Assembly: GCA_009701105.1 (NCBI GenBank) | Contig: WLKU01000015.1 | Coordinates: 1 to 15,798, forward strand | Reading direction: 5' to 3' | DNA length: 15,798 bases | Source of the DNA: Actinomycetota bacterium | Lineage (GTDB): Bacteria; Actinomycetota; Acidimicrobiia; Acidimicrobiales; Ilumatobacteraceae | Shown: piece after piece, positions 1-6,416 of the stretch | How the letters are laid out: each line of letters starts with the position of its first letter | How positions within the stretch are numbered: position 1 is the first letter of the stretch | The notes under the pieces: generated by a model | The model's input: the letters and a program-made list of their open reading frames with translations, nothing else | Databases searched by the model: none | Told to the model about the DNA's origin: nothing | Position numbers and translations under genes: made by a program

Positions 1-83
1 GAGCCGCCCTGAAAGCGGATTTTCTTCCCTTTGCCTTTTTCGGCAAGTCTGGCGATTTTTTTCGCTGATGATGATCGGGCCAC
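1..83 (-). CDS. 5' end of an unidentified gene (partial, runs off the window)
   Basis: Downstream of the last glycosyltransferase an open frame begins with GTG at 83 and stays open to the window edge, giving about 27 residues; a TTG at 92 is an alternative start. The visible N-terminus is strongly basic, rich in Lys, Arg and Ser, and ends in a Phe-Gln-Gly-Gly stretch. Short basic leaders of this kind often precede a transmembrane helix in actinobacterial envelope proteins, but the rest of the gene is outside the window, so no function is assigned. It lies on the same strand 12 bases after the preceding stop, so it is probably part of the same operon. No clear Shine-Dalgarno sequence is visible, and the start is uncertain. 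Confidence 0.4.
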   Translation of the reverse strand, partial: MARSSSAKKIARLAEKGKGKKIRFQGG

Positions 84-95
84 GAAGACCAAAGG

Positions 96-1355
96 TTATC
101 GGTTATTGAGGTAAATCGCCTCATACCTTTTTGCAACTGCACCAGCCGAGGCGTGCTGCTCTACCCATGTGCGACCGAGCGCCCCCATCGCAACGCGTTT
201 AGCCCCGTCAGAAATCAGTATTTGCAATGCCGAAACAAACTCGACTTCGTTGTCTGGTGCCACTGCGATACCCGCCCCACTCTCGGCCAATGTTCGCGGA
301 ATCTCGGTACCAGCGTCGATAGCCGCAACCACCGGCCGACCGGCGCTCAGAATTGAATACATCTTGGACGGCACACTGACCGATGCAAGACCGGTCTTGA
401 GTGGCACAACATGAATATCGCCAGATGCAAGCACTTCAGACAATCGTTCAATCGGTTGATAATCAGCGAAGTACACATTGTCAATGTCTTTGGACTTCAC
501 CTCGTCTTGCAACGATTTTCGTGCAGCACCGTCACCGTTAATCACAAAAGCAATGTGTGGCATTGACCGTGCTGCTGCGAGCACGAGTTCGAGCGACTGC
601 GAAAAACCAACGTTGCCCGCATACATCACGATTACCCGATCGTCGATGCCCAGCTCACGGCGGTAGCTCGTCATTCTGTTGCCAGGCACGATCGCGGACG
701 TATCAACGAAGTTTGGAATCACGTGTAGCCGATTGTGAAACTTGGCAGAGAGTTTGGCGGCAACGTTCTGCTTCAAGTCTTCAGACAATAAAACAACCGC
801 GTCGGAGCGTTCGTAACTTATCCGTTCAAGCCAGCGTGCTGCACGCAAAATTTGTTTGTTCCTAATAGCACCGGTTTGTGCTGCTGCGTCAGGAAAGATG
901 TCTTGAATGTTGAACACAAGCATTCCACCTCGGAAAAGTTTGGTAAACCATCCCGTAAGTCCAAGTGTCAGTGGAGGCGACATGGCTAACACTCCATTGA
1001 TACGCCGAGGAAACCCGCCAGCAGCAAGACTGCGCAAACCGACAACTGCGCTGAACAACACAAACCCCAATGCTCTGCGCAGTAAGTTTCGTTTTGTCTT
1101 GCCAGGAAACGGATGCACTCGCGTGATTGAACCCCACGCAGTTTTCTCAACTCGCCACAATTTTCCACCCCAACCAGTCTCGATCGCGTGTTCGCGATAC
1201 CACGGCAACGAAGTTACGACGTGCAACTCGTGTCCGAGTGCTGCCAATTCGTGCACGATGCGGGTCATCACCACACCTGTTGGCGCCATGTCGGGAGCAA
1301 AGTGTGGACAGAGTACGACCAGCCGCAATCTTTTGCCGCTCATGACACCGTTCAT
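96..1355 (-). CDS. Family 4 glycosyltransferase, WcaI/WbuB-like
   Basis: A 419-residue GT-B glycosyltransferase that probably transfers a sugar from a nucleotide-sugar to a lipid-linked glycan precursor on the cytoplasmic face of the membrane. Visible marks of the WcaI/WbuB group of GT4 are FNIQDIFPDAA (residues 148-158), the acceptor-domain end typical of these enzymes; GNVGFSQSLE (247-256), at the start of the second Rossmann domain; and VPSKMYSILSAGRPVVA (328-344), the donor-binding helix in which these enzymes carry PSK-Y rather than the classic E-x7-E. A hydrophobic stretch near 96-112 may contact the membrane. The ATG at 1355 overlaps the TGA of the upstream glycosyltransferase by four bases (ATGA), implying translational coupling. 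An in-frame ATG at 1343 (Met5) is an alternative start. The exact donor and acceptor cannot be read from the sequence. Confidence 0.85.
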   Translation of the reverse strand: MNGVMSGKRLRLVVLCPHFAPDMAPTGVVMTRIVHELAALGHELHVVTSLPWYREHAIETGWGGKLWRVEKTAWGSITRVHPFPGKTKRNLLRRALGFVLFSAVVGLRSLAAGGFPRRINGVLAMSPPLTLGLTGWFTKLFRGGMLVFNIQDIFPDAAAQTGAIRNKQILRAARWLERISYERSDAVVLLSEDLKQNVAAKLSAKFHNRLHVIPNFVDTSAIVPGNRMTSYRRELGIDDRVIVMYAGNVGFSQSLELVLAAARSMPHIAFVINGDGAARKSLQDEVKSKDIDNVYFADYQPIERLSEVLASGDIHVVPLKTGLASVSVPSKMYSILSAGRPVVAAIDAGTEIPRTLAESGAGIAVAPDNEVEFVSALQILISDGAKRVAMGALGRTWVEQHASAGAVAKRYEAIYLNNR

Positions 1356-2464
1356 GAAGCTGCACCAAGCGCATATTCATAGGCGCGACACAAATCCTGT
1401 GCTGACTGAGCGGCAGTAAATTGCGATGCTCGTGCGTAACCGCGTCGCACCAGCTCATCGCGTCGCGCATGCACCTCTACAAGCGCACCAGCCCAAGCTG
1501 TCTCTTCAAGAGGCAACACAAGCCCTCCATCGCCAATTATTTCTGGCAGCGAAGCACAATTACTTGCAATAACCGGAGTGCCTAAGGCCATCGCCTCAAG
1601 TGCCGGTGCACCAAAGCCTTCATACAGACTTGGAAATACAAGAGCGACAGACATCTTGATCAGACCGTCTCTGTCTGGAGCATCGACACGACCAATCCGC
1701 AGAGCACGATCCCCCAAACCCAATTCGCTGATCACCTCATTCACGCGCACTTCACCAAGTCCGCTTCCACCCGCCATCACCAACTTGATCGATGTGTCTT
1801 TCCACGCCGAGCCGAGCATTCGCAACACAAACTCGTGGTTCTTGTGCGGATGTGTAATTGCAGGCAAAAACAGAATTTGCGAACTACCGAGCCCAAATTT
1901 GTTTCGTAGTTCAGCCTCGCTTGTTGCACCTTGACCAATATGCGGCTCGAGACCATGTCGTACAACACAAATTTTTTCTGCCGGCACATCAAACGAGTCA
2001 ATGAGGGTTTTACGCACATACTCGCTTGGCGTAGCCACAGCGGTTGCTCGACGTAAAGCAGACGGCACGCGGTTGCGCAAATAGGCAAGCTTGATCGCAC
2101 CAAAATACTCGGGGTATGTGAGGTACTGCGCGTCGTGAATCGTCAACAGCGTTTTGGTATTGCCGCGGGAAGGGATCGTGCCACCACCGTGATGCACCAA
2201 GTCGAAGTTTTCGGTTTGCTTTGCTAGCCAAGTGTTTTCGGTGAATACTCGAACTTCCCTGCGCTCGCAACTGTGAGTTGACTCGACGACTCGAAATGAT
2301 TGAGCAATTTGAGGATGCGCATCACCAAACCCACGCGGAGCAAACACAGTGATGTCAAAAGGCGCTGCAATTTCGTTGAGCCCTAACAACTGGCGCACAA
2401 AGTATTCTTCACTACCGCCCACTTGACCCGGCACACACCACAGCATGTTGACAGCTATTTTCAC
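1352..2464 (-). CDS. Family 4 glycosyltransferase
   Basis: A 370-residue retaining glycosyltransferase of the GT-B fold. The N-terminal glycine-rich acceptor loop is GQVGGSEE (residues 13-20). TIHDAQYLTYPEYF (108-121) is the typical linker-side motif of the mannosyl/rhamnosyltransferase-like GT4 group. The C-terminal donor site is EGFGAPALE (282-290), a perfect E-x7-E signature. The start is GTG at 2464: the reading-strand sequence AAGG lies seven bases upstream and overlaps the end of the preceding gene, whose stop is only 10 bases away. It is the middle gene of a three-glycosyltransferase operon, and its stop is fused to the start of the next gene. It likely adds one sugar to a repeating unit of an exopolysaccharide or O-antigen-like polymer; the sugar is not determinable. 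Confidence 0.88.
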   Translation of the reverse strand: MKIAVNMLWCVPGQVGGSEEYFVRQLLGLNEIAAPFDITVFAPRGFGDAHPQIAQSFRVVESTHSCERREVRVFTENTWLAKQTENFDLVHHGGGTIPSRGNTKTLLTIHDAQYLTYPEYFGAIKLAYLRNRVPSALRRATAVATPSEYVRKTLIDSFDVPAEKICVVRHGLEPHIGQGATSEAELRNKFGLGSSQILFLPAITHPHKNHEFVLRMLGSAWKDTSIKLVMAGGSGLGEVRVNEVISELGLGDRALRIGRVDAPDRDGLIKMSVALVFPSLYEGFGAPALEAMALGTPVIASNCASLPEIIGDGGLVLPLEETAWAGALVEVHARRDELVRRGYARASQFTAAQSAQDLCRAYEYALGAAS

Positions 2465-2474
2465 AACGCGACCT

Positions 2475-3587
2475 TCATGAGCTTGTCACTTTGTCATTTA
2501 TCACTTCGTCATTTAAAACTTCGTCATATATACGCGCCGTAGCCACGGCAGTTTTTTGCCATGTGGTTTGCGCTGCACGTTCGCGACCCCGTTGTTTCAG
2601 CACATCAGCATCTCGCAAAGCTTCATCGATGCCGTTTCTTATGCTTTCTTCCGAAAGTGGGTCGACCAATATGGCTGCTCCACCCGCAACCTCTTGGGTC
2701 GAGGTGCCGATGCTGGTGACCACCGGTGTTCCCTGCGCCATTGCCTCAAGGATTGGTAGCCCAAAGCCTTCCCACAACGATGGATAACACATCACGCTTG
2801 CGCCGGCATACACAGCGCCCAAGTGTTGGTCGTCGACATAGCCGATGAATTGCACGTTTGCAGTGTGGGGCACATCGATGTCTCCCCATCCATTTGCGCC
2901 AGCAATCACCAATGGCGGCAGGTCACTGCGTCCACGCAGCGCACCAACAAGTCGTGCCAAATTTTTGCGCGGCTCAAGCGTGCCCACAAACAACAAATAT
3001 TCTGCAGGCAGCGAATACTTTTTGCGTACATAATCAATCTCGTCCTGGGATGCCTGCGCACTGCGCACGCCAAGCGCTACGTGCCGCACACGATCTGGCG
3101 CAAAACCTTCGCTCAGGCAATCTTCCATCGTGGCTTGCGACGAACACAAGATCGCATCAGCGCGGTTTTTTAACACCTTCAGACTGCGACGAAAAACATC
3201 GTTACCACGTCGTGTAAAAAAATCGGGGTGATGCAAGAACGCAAGGTCGTGCACGGTTGCAACCATTTTCTTGCTCGTAGCAAATGGGATGATCGTCGTG
3301 CAGTGCACCAAATCAATATCGGTCATCGATCGCTCAACTTTGGGTTGGTTGAGCCGTAAAGACATCTCATATAACAATGGTCCCGACACTCGCAATCCAA
3401 CGACATCGATTGACAGATCAAAGTTGAGAGCGGGGTCTTCAAGATGTTTGCCCGACACGCCCACAAGTTCGACATCTCGACGCACCTCGGTCATGGCCCG
3501 TGCCACCTCAAGGGCCGAAACGGCCGTGCCTCCAGGCACTCGGTGCCAGCACTGCTCAAGGGTGTAAGCGACCCGCACGCCTTCCAT
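2475..3587 (-). CDS. Family 4 glycosyltransferase with a pentapeptide-repeat tail
   Basis: A 370-residue GT-B glycosyltransferase and the first gene of the operon. VPGGTAVSALEVA (residues 17-29) is the acceptor-side glycine loop. TVHDLAFLHHPDFF (111-124) and VGTLEPRKNL (201-210) are hallmarks of the mannosyltransferase-like GT4 group, the latter at the start of the nucleotide-sugar domain. EGFGLPILE (273-281) is the E-x7-E donor motif. The extreme C-terminus (355-369) is a threefold imperfect repeat, DEVLN / DEVIN / DKVTS, encoded by a 15-base tandem repeat; it lies outside the normal fold and probably arose by slippage. The ATG at 3587 faces the divergent fucose synthase gene across only 26 bases. 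The neighbouring GDP-fucose synthase suggests a fucose-containing glycan. Confidence 0.87.
   Translation of the reverse strand: MEGVRVAYTLEQCWHRVPGGTAVSALEVARAMTEVRRDVELVGVSGKHLEDPALNFDLSIDVVGLRVSGPLLYEMSLRLNQPKVERSMTDIDLVHCTTIIPFATSKKMVATVHDLAFLHHPDFFTRRGNDVFRRSLKVLKNRADAILCSSQATMEDCLSEGFAPDRVRHVALGVRSAQASQDEIDYVRKKYSLPAEYLLFVGTLEPRKNLARLVGALRGRSDLPPLVIAGANGWGDIDVPHTANVQFIGYVDDQHLGAVYAGASVMCYPSLWEGFGLPILEAMAQGTPVVTSIGTSTQEVAGGAAILVDPLSEESIRNGIDEALRDADVLKQRGRERAAQTTWQKTAVATARIYDEVLNDEVINDKVTSS
2487..2531. repeat. Three tandem 15-base repeats in a glycosyltransferase 3' end
   Basis: Units begin at 2487, 2502 and 2517. On the plus strand they read CACTTTGTCATTTAT, CACTTCGTCATTTAA and AACTTCGTCATATAT, with core ACTTCGTCAT. 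Because the period is a multiple of three, they encode a pentapeptide repeat at the C-terminus of the minus-strand glycosyltransferase without breaking the frame. Confidence 0.85.
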
Positions 3588-3600
3588 TGTGCCAAGTAAG

Positions 3601-3606
3601 TATCGT
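3601..3606 (+). promoter_or_regulatory. Putative leaderless -10 (TATCGT) for the fucose synthase gene
   Basis: TATCGT fits TANNNT and lies seven bases before the ATG at 3614, so transcription would begin at or very near the start codon. The divergent glycosyltransferase ATG is at 3587, so both promoters share a 26-base gap and probably interfere with each other. No -35 is recognisable. Confidence 0.45.
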
Positions 3607-3613
3607 CATACCC

Positions 3614-4600
3614 ATGACTAGTTCTGCCCCACAGCCAACTTCGCCTACTTATTGGGCCAATCGCACTGTCGTGGTCACAGGAGGTAACGGGTTTCTCGGC
3701 ACAAAAGTCGTTGCCAAATTACGACGAGCTGGCGCAACCGTTGTCGCCCCTCGCCAAGCTGAAGCCGACCTCACACAAGTTGGTGTTGCCGAGCAGATGT
3801 TTTCTCAGCACAAACCAAGCCACGTCATCCACCTTGCAGCACGAGTTGGCGGCATTGGCTACAACCAGGTTGCTCCAGCACAGTTGTATCTCGACAACCT
3901 CATGATGGGAGCATTCGTCATCGAAGCAGCGCGCAAAGTTGGCGTTGAGAAAACTGTTTTGCTTGGCACCGTGTGTTCGTACCCAAAGTTCACTCCGGTT
4001 CCATTTCGCGAAGAATCCATCTGGGATGGCTACCCAGAAGAGACAAACGCTCCGTACGGCATCGCCAAAAAAGCAATGCTTGTGCACGCGCAAGTTAACG
4101 AACAGCAATATGGACAACAGTTTGCATTTGTGATTCCCACAAACTTGTATGGCCCTGGCGACAAGTTTCATGAATCTGTTTCACACGTTATTCCTGCATT
4201 GATAAAAAAATGTGTCGAGGCCACAGAGCGTGGCGACGACAAGATCTCAGTGTGGGGCACTGGCTCTGCAAGTCGCGACTATTTATTTGCAGATGATGCA
4301 GCCGATGCCATCTTGCTCGCAGCACAATTGCGCACAACTGCCGAGCCACTCAACCTTGGCAACAACCGCGAAGTCACCATCCGCGAGACTGCTGAAACAA
4401 TTGCCCGCATTGTTGGCTTTAATGGCTCACTGGTGTGGGACCCAACACGCCCAGACGGTCAACCTCGTCGACGAGTTGACGCCAGTCGAGCCGAACGCGA
4501 ACTTGGATGGCACAGCAATACCGACTTCGAAGATGGCTTGCGTCAAACGGTCGAGTGGTACCGCGCCAATCGTGCCGATGCCGAAAAAGCACCGCACTAA
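3614..4600 (+). CDS. fcl: GDP-L-fucose synthase
   Basis: A 328-residue short-chain dehydrogenase/epimerase predicted to convert GDP-4-keto-6-deoxy-mannose to GDP-L-fucose with NADPH in the cytoplasm. The Rossmann motif is GGNGFLG (residues 23-29). Cys121 (in GTVCSYP), Tyr148-x3-Lys152 (YGIAK) and His191 (SHVIPAL) match the catalytic Cys109, Tyr136, Lys140 and His179 of the E. coli enzyme with a constant offset of 12. TNLYGPGD (176-183) and VWGTGSASRDYL are further family marks. The length is close to the usual 310-325 residues. I chose the ATG at 3614 rather than the open frame's upstream ATG at 3500, because the extra N-terminus has no family counterpart and would overlap the divergent gene. 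The partner GDP-mannose 4,6-dehydratase is not in the window. It supplies an activated sugar for the adjacent glycosyltransferases. Confidence 0.9.
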   Translation: MTSSAPQPTSPTYWANRTVVVTGGNGFLGTKVVAKLRRAGATVVAPRQAEADLTQVGVAEQMFSQHKPSHVIHLAARVGGIGYNQVAPAQLYLDNLMMGAFVIEAARKVGVEKTVLLGTVCSYPKFTPVPFREESIWDGYPEETNAPYGIAKKAMLVHAQVNEQQYGQQFAFVIPTNLYGPGDKFHESVSHVIPALIKKCVEATERGDDKISVWGTGSASRDYLFADDAADAILLAAQLRTTAEPLNLGNNREVTIRETAETIARIVGFNGSLVWDPTRPDGQPRRRVDASRAERELGWHSNTDFEDGLRQTVEWYRANRADAEKAPH

Positions 4601-4604
4601 CTCT

Positions 4605-5348
4605 GTGAACTTCCCCCCACCCCAGGTTCCGTCGCAAAACCCGACGCCACCTCCACCACCGCCACCGCCACGAGCAATCACGCGCAAGCCATTAACACAA
4701 AAGCCAATACAGCGCAATAGCTATAAGCCAAACAACAACCCGTTTGTCGTCAGCAACGCCATCATCGCGATCAATCTCGGACTGTTTGTATGGAGTCAGA
4801 TCTCTGGAGTCAGTCGATTTCAGTACAACATGTTTTTGTCTCGAGTGTTTCTTGATAACGGTGAGTGGTATCGCTTGGTCTCTGCAGGCTTTGTGCACTT
4901 CGGATTGTTCCATGTGGCAATGAATATGTTTTTGCTGTTTCAACTTGGTCGCATGCTCGAACCAGCAATTGGCTCCACAAAATTTGCACTCATCTATTTC
5001 GCATCACTGCTCAGTGGCTCGGCCGGCGCACTTTTGCTCAGCCCAACCGCCTTCACTGGGGGCGCATCAGGTGCAGTTTTCGGAGTAATGGCTGCCGGTG
5101 TCGTAGGCACGCGCCAACAAGGCGCCAACCCATTCAAGTCAGGCCTCGGCATGACATTTGCCATCAACATTGTGCTCACCCTCGCCATACCTGGCATCTC
5201 GATTGGCGGCCACTTCGGTGGTGCTTTGGCAGGTGCAGTGTGTGGCTTCGTCATACTTGCACCAACGCGAATCAAGATTCCAGAGTTTGTTCAGTATGCA
5301 ACCCCAATTCTTGTTGGTGCCGCAGCGATTTACATCTCACTTGCCTAG
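4605..5348 (+). CDS. Rhomboid-family intramembrane serine protease
   Basis: A 247-residue membrane protease. The first 45 residues are a proline-rich cytosolic tail with eight consecutive prolines (15-22), followed by about six hydrophobic helices. The catalytic serine is in GASG (Ser155) and its partner histidine in GGHFGGALAG (His203). HVAMNM (103-108) carries the His and Asn of the helix-2 motif that stabilises the oxyanion in rhomboids. I chose GTG 4605, five bases after the preceding stop; an in-frame ATG at 4578, inside the fucose synthase gene, is equally possible and would add nine residues. Neither start has a clear ribosome site, so translation is probably coupled to the upstream gene. 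Substrates are unknown; its position behind a glycan gene may be incidental. Confidence 0.88.
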   Translation: MNFPPPQVPSQNPTPPPPPPPPRAITRKPLTQKPIQRNSYKPNNNPFVVSNAIIAINLGLFVWSQISGVSRFQYNMFLSRVFLDNGEWYRLVSAGFVHFGLFHVAMNMFLLFQLGRMLEPAIGSTKFALIYFASLLSGSAGALLLSPTAFTGGASGAVFGVMAAGVVGTRQQGANPFKSGLGMTFAINIVLTLAIPGISIGGHFGGALAGAVCGFVILAPTRIKIPEFVQYATPILVGAAAIYISLA

Positions 5349-5434
5349 TTGCAACACCCACGCCCTACCGTCTCGCTCGACCTCCCCGTTATTTGCAATT
5401 TGCCAGCGACTTCTCGCTATTACTCGATGTTAAA

Positions 5435-5439
5435 AAGGA
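5435..5439 (+). promoter_or_regulatory. Ribosome binding site AAGGA deciding the GTG start at 5446
   Basis: AAGGA lies six bases before GTG 5446. It is one of the few clear Shine-Dalgarno sequences in the window and it fixes the start of the RadC-like gene. Confidence 0.6.
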
Positions 5440-5445
5440 CCCCTT

Positions 5446-5853
5446 GTGCTTCAGACCCTTCGTGCCCCCATCTACCTACCGCGCGCAAATACCGACCCCG
5501 TGTCAAGCCCGCACGCTGCACTCGCAGTTTTCTCACTTGCACTTCGTCGTCCTCTGTGTGAAGAGGTGTTGGTCTTAATGCTCGACAACCAACTTCGCGG
5601 AGTAGGCCTGATGTCGTTCGACGCAGTCGCGTCCTTTGCGAACAACATCAATCACGCCATTGGTCTGTGTTCCTCGGTGCTCGATGCTTCTTCGCTCAGT
5701 ATCTGTACTGTCGAGCCTCATCTGCTCGGTCGTGATAACGATTCAAAATATTTAGAAATGGCACAAGATCTGTGCCGACATGCTGGACTCAATCTCATCG
5801 ATTGGCTTGTTGTCACTCGCGGTGCGGTGATCAATATCCGAGCCGTCAGTTAG
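5446..5853 (+). CDS. Small RadC/JAB-like protein lacking the metal-binding motif
   Basis: A 135-residue protein whose pattern recalls the C-terminal MPN (JAB) domain of RadC. VLVLMLDNQLRGVGLMS (residues 41-57) resembles the RadC LLLDTKN strand pair, and LEMAQDLCRHAGLNLIDWLV (103-122) resembles the RadC helix and strand with the L-x-D-H-x-I pattern. In RadC the segment between these carries HNHPSG with a downstream Ser and Asp for zinc; here it reads EPHLLGRDND (89-98) and the metal ligands are absent. The protein would therefore be a non-catalytic MPN-fold protein, possibly a binding module. The N-terminal half of full RadC is also missing. It follows the rhomboid gene after 97 bases and converges with the FmdB-like gene, their ends overlapping by four bases. 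The family assignment is by pattern only. Confidence 0.55.
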   Translation: MLQTLRAPIYLPRANTDPVSSPHAALAVFSLALRRPLCEEVLVLMLDNQLRGVGLMSFDAVASFANNINHAIGLCSSVLDASSLSICTVEPHLLGRDNDSKYLEMAQDLCRHAGLNLIDWLVVTRGAVINIRAVS

Positions 5854-6065
5854 TGACAGGCGCAGCCACCACCGCAACCGCCACCACCACGCGGTGCTGA
5901 CGCTTGTTGCGGTGTAGTTGCTCCGACTGATGCAAACACACTCAACAAGCGCACCGAGTTGTCATGACCTTGCGGGCAAGATGCAGGGTCATTGGCTTGT
6001 GACATCGCGCGGCGCTCTTCAAAAACTGCGTCACATGTCTTGCATCGAAACTCGTACGTAGGCAT
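5850..6065 (-). CDS. FmdB-family zinc ribbon protein
   Basis: A 71-residue protein starting MPTYEFRCKTCD, the characteristic opening of the FmdB regulatory zinc-ribbon family. Zinc ligands are probably Cys8-x2-Cys11 and Cys30 with His34 (CPQGH), the last replacing the usual second CxxC cysteine. The C-terminus is a glycine/cysteine-rich tail with Cys64, Cys68, Cys70 and a terminal His, a feature seen in many family members that could bind a second metal. The ATG at 6065 is chosen because the conserved family start lies there; the open frame upstream of it has no family character and would cover the divergent gene. The role of the family is unclear, despite an old link to formamidase regulation. 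The ATG is preceded by a TACACT hexamer six bases away, implying a leaderless mRNA. Confidence 0.85.
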   Translation of the reverse strand: MPTYEFRCKTCDAVFEERRAMSQANDPASCPQGHDNSVRLLSVFASVGATTPQQASAPRGGGGCGGGCACH

Positions 6066-6070
6066 GGCTC

Positions 6071-6077
6071 TAGTGTA
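6071..6077. promoter_or_regulatory. Overlapping bidirectional -10 element in an 18-base gap
   Basis: The seven bases TAGTGTA contain TAGTGT (6071-6076) reading right and TACACT (6077-6072) reading left. TAGTGT is seven bases before GTG 6084 and TACACT is six bases before the minus-strand ATG at 6065. Both would give leaderless transcripts from one shared, nearly symmetrical -10. The geometry is seen in the sequence; promoter activity is inferred. Confidence 0.5.
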
Positions 6078-6083
6078 TGAAGC

Positions 6084-6380
6084 GTGAGCACGCCGACACC
6101 ACTTAAATCCCGCCCCACAATCACCAAACCAGTCACTGAACATGAGGCCCAGACGGGTGAGCCAGCCATGGCCCACATTGTCAAGACCGAGCCTGGCGAA
6201 GACGCTGCTGGCAAGGTGCTTGAGGCTCGCATCTATGGCACTCCGCTCGAAGCACTGTGTGGTCATGTGTGGATTCCGTCTCGCGACCCAAAACAATTGC
6301 CGCTCTGCGACAAGTGCAAAGATATTTATGAGACGTACCGCATGTTTAATGACGGGCTCAACGAAAAACCTAAAGAGTAA
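6084..6380 (+). CDS. DUF3039 family zinc-ribbon-like protein
   Basis: A 98-residue protein of the actinobacterial DUF3039 family. Its hallmark core is AHIVKTEPGEDAAGKVLEAR (residues 30-49) followed by YGTPLEALCGH and RDPKQLPLCDKCK. Cys59, His61, Cys75 and Cys78 form a likely zinc site. The N-terminal 28 residues are polar and variable. The GTG at 6084 fits the shared promoter upstream; Met29 is an in-frame alternative that would leave only the conserved core. The function of the family is unknown; a small zinc protein with no catalytic motif could be a regulator or an assembly factor. It converges with dnaE2, whose stop is 36 bases away, and no terminator hairpin is evident between them. Confidence 0.85.
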   Translation: MSTPTPLKSRPTITKPVTEHEAQTGEPAMAHIVKTEPGEDAAGKVLEARIYGTPLEALCGHVWIPSRDPKQLPLCDKCKDIYETYRMFNDGLNEKPKE

Positions 6381-6416
6381 GTCGCTATGAATTTCGCCAG
6401 TTAGCTATTTAGTCTT

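Noticed and set aside
907..1419. 170-codon plus-strand open frame
   Set aside because: It lies antisense to a glycosyltransferase with clear motifs, has no family pattern, and crosses the junction of two coupled genes.
3500..3613. Upstream ATG extending GDP-L-fucose synthase by 38 residues
   Set aside because: The catalytic residues align with the E. coli enzyme from the ATG at 3614, and the extension would run antisense into the divergent glycosyltransferase.
4865..5578. 237-codon plus-strand open frame over the rhomboid gene
   Set aside because: It is an out-of-frame shadow rich in Cys, Arg and His; the overlapping frame has the rhomboid Ser/His dyad.
6066..6296. N-terminal extension of the FmdB-like protein
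   Set aside because: The conserved MPTYEF start at 6065 and the hexamer before it indicate the true beginning; the extension is antisense to the DUF3039 gene.
6381..6416. Possible terminator between the convergent DUF3039 and dnaE2 genes
   Set aside because: Only short, mismatched stems are visible and there is no GC-rich hairpin with a T run.
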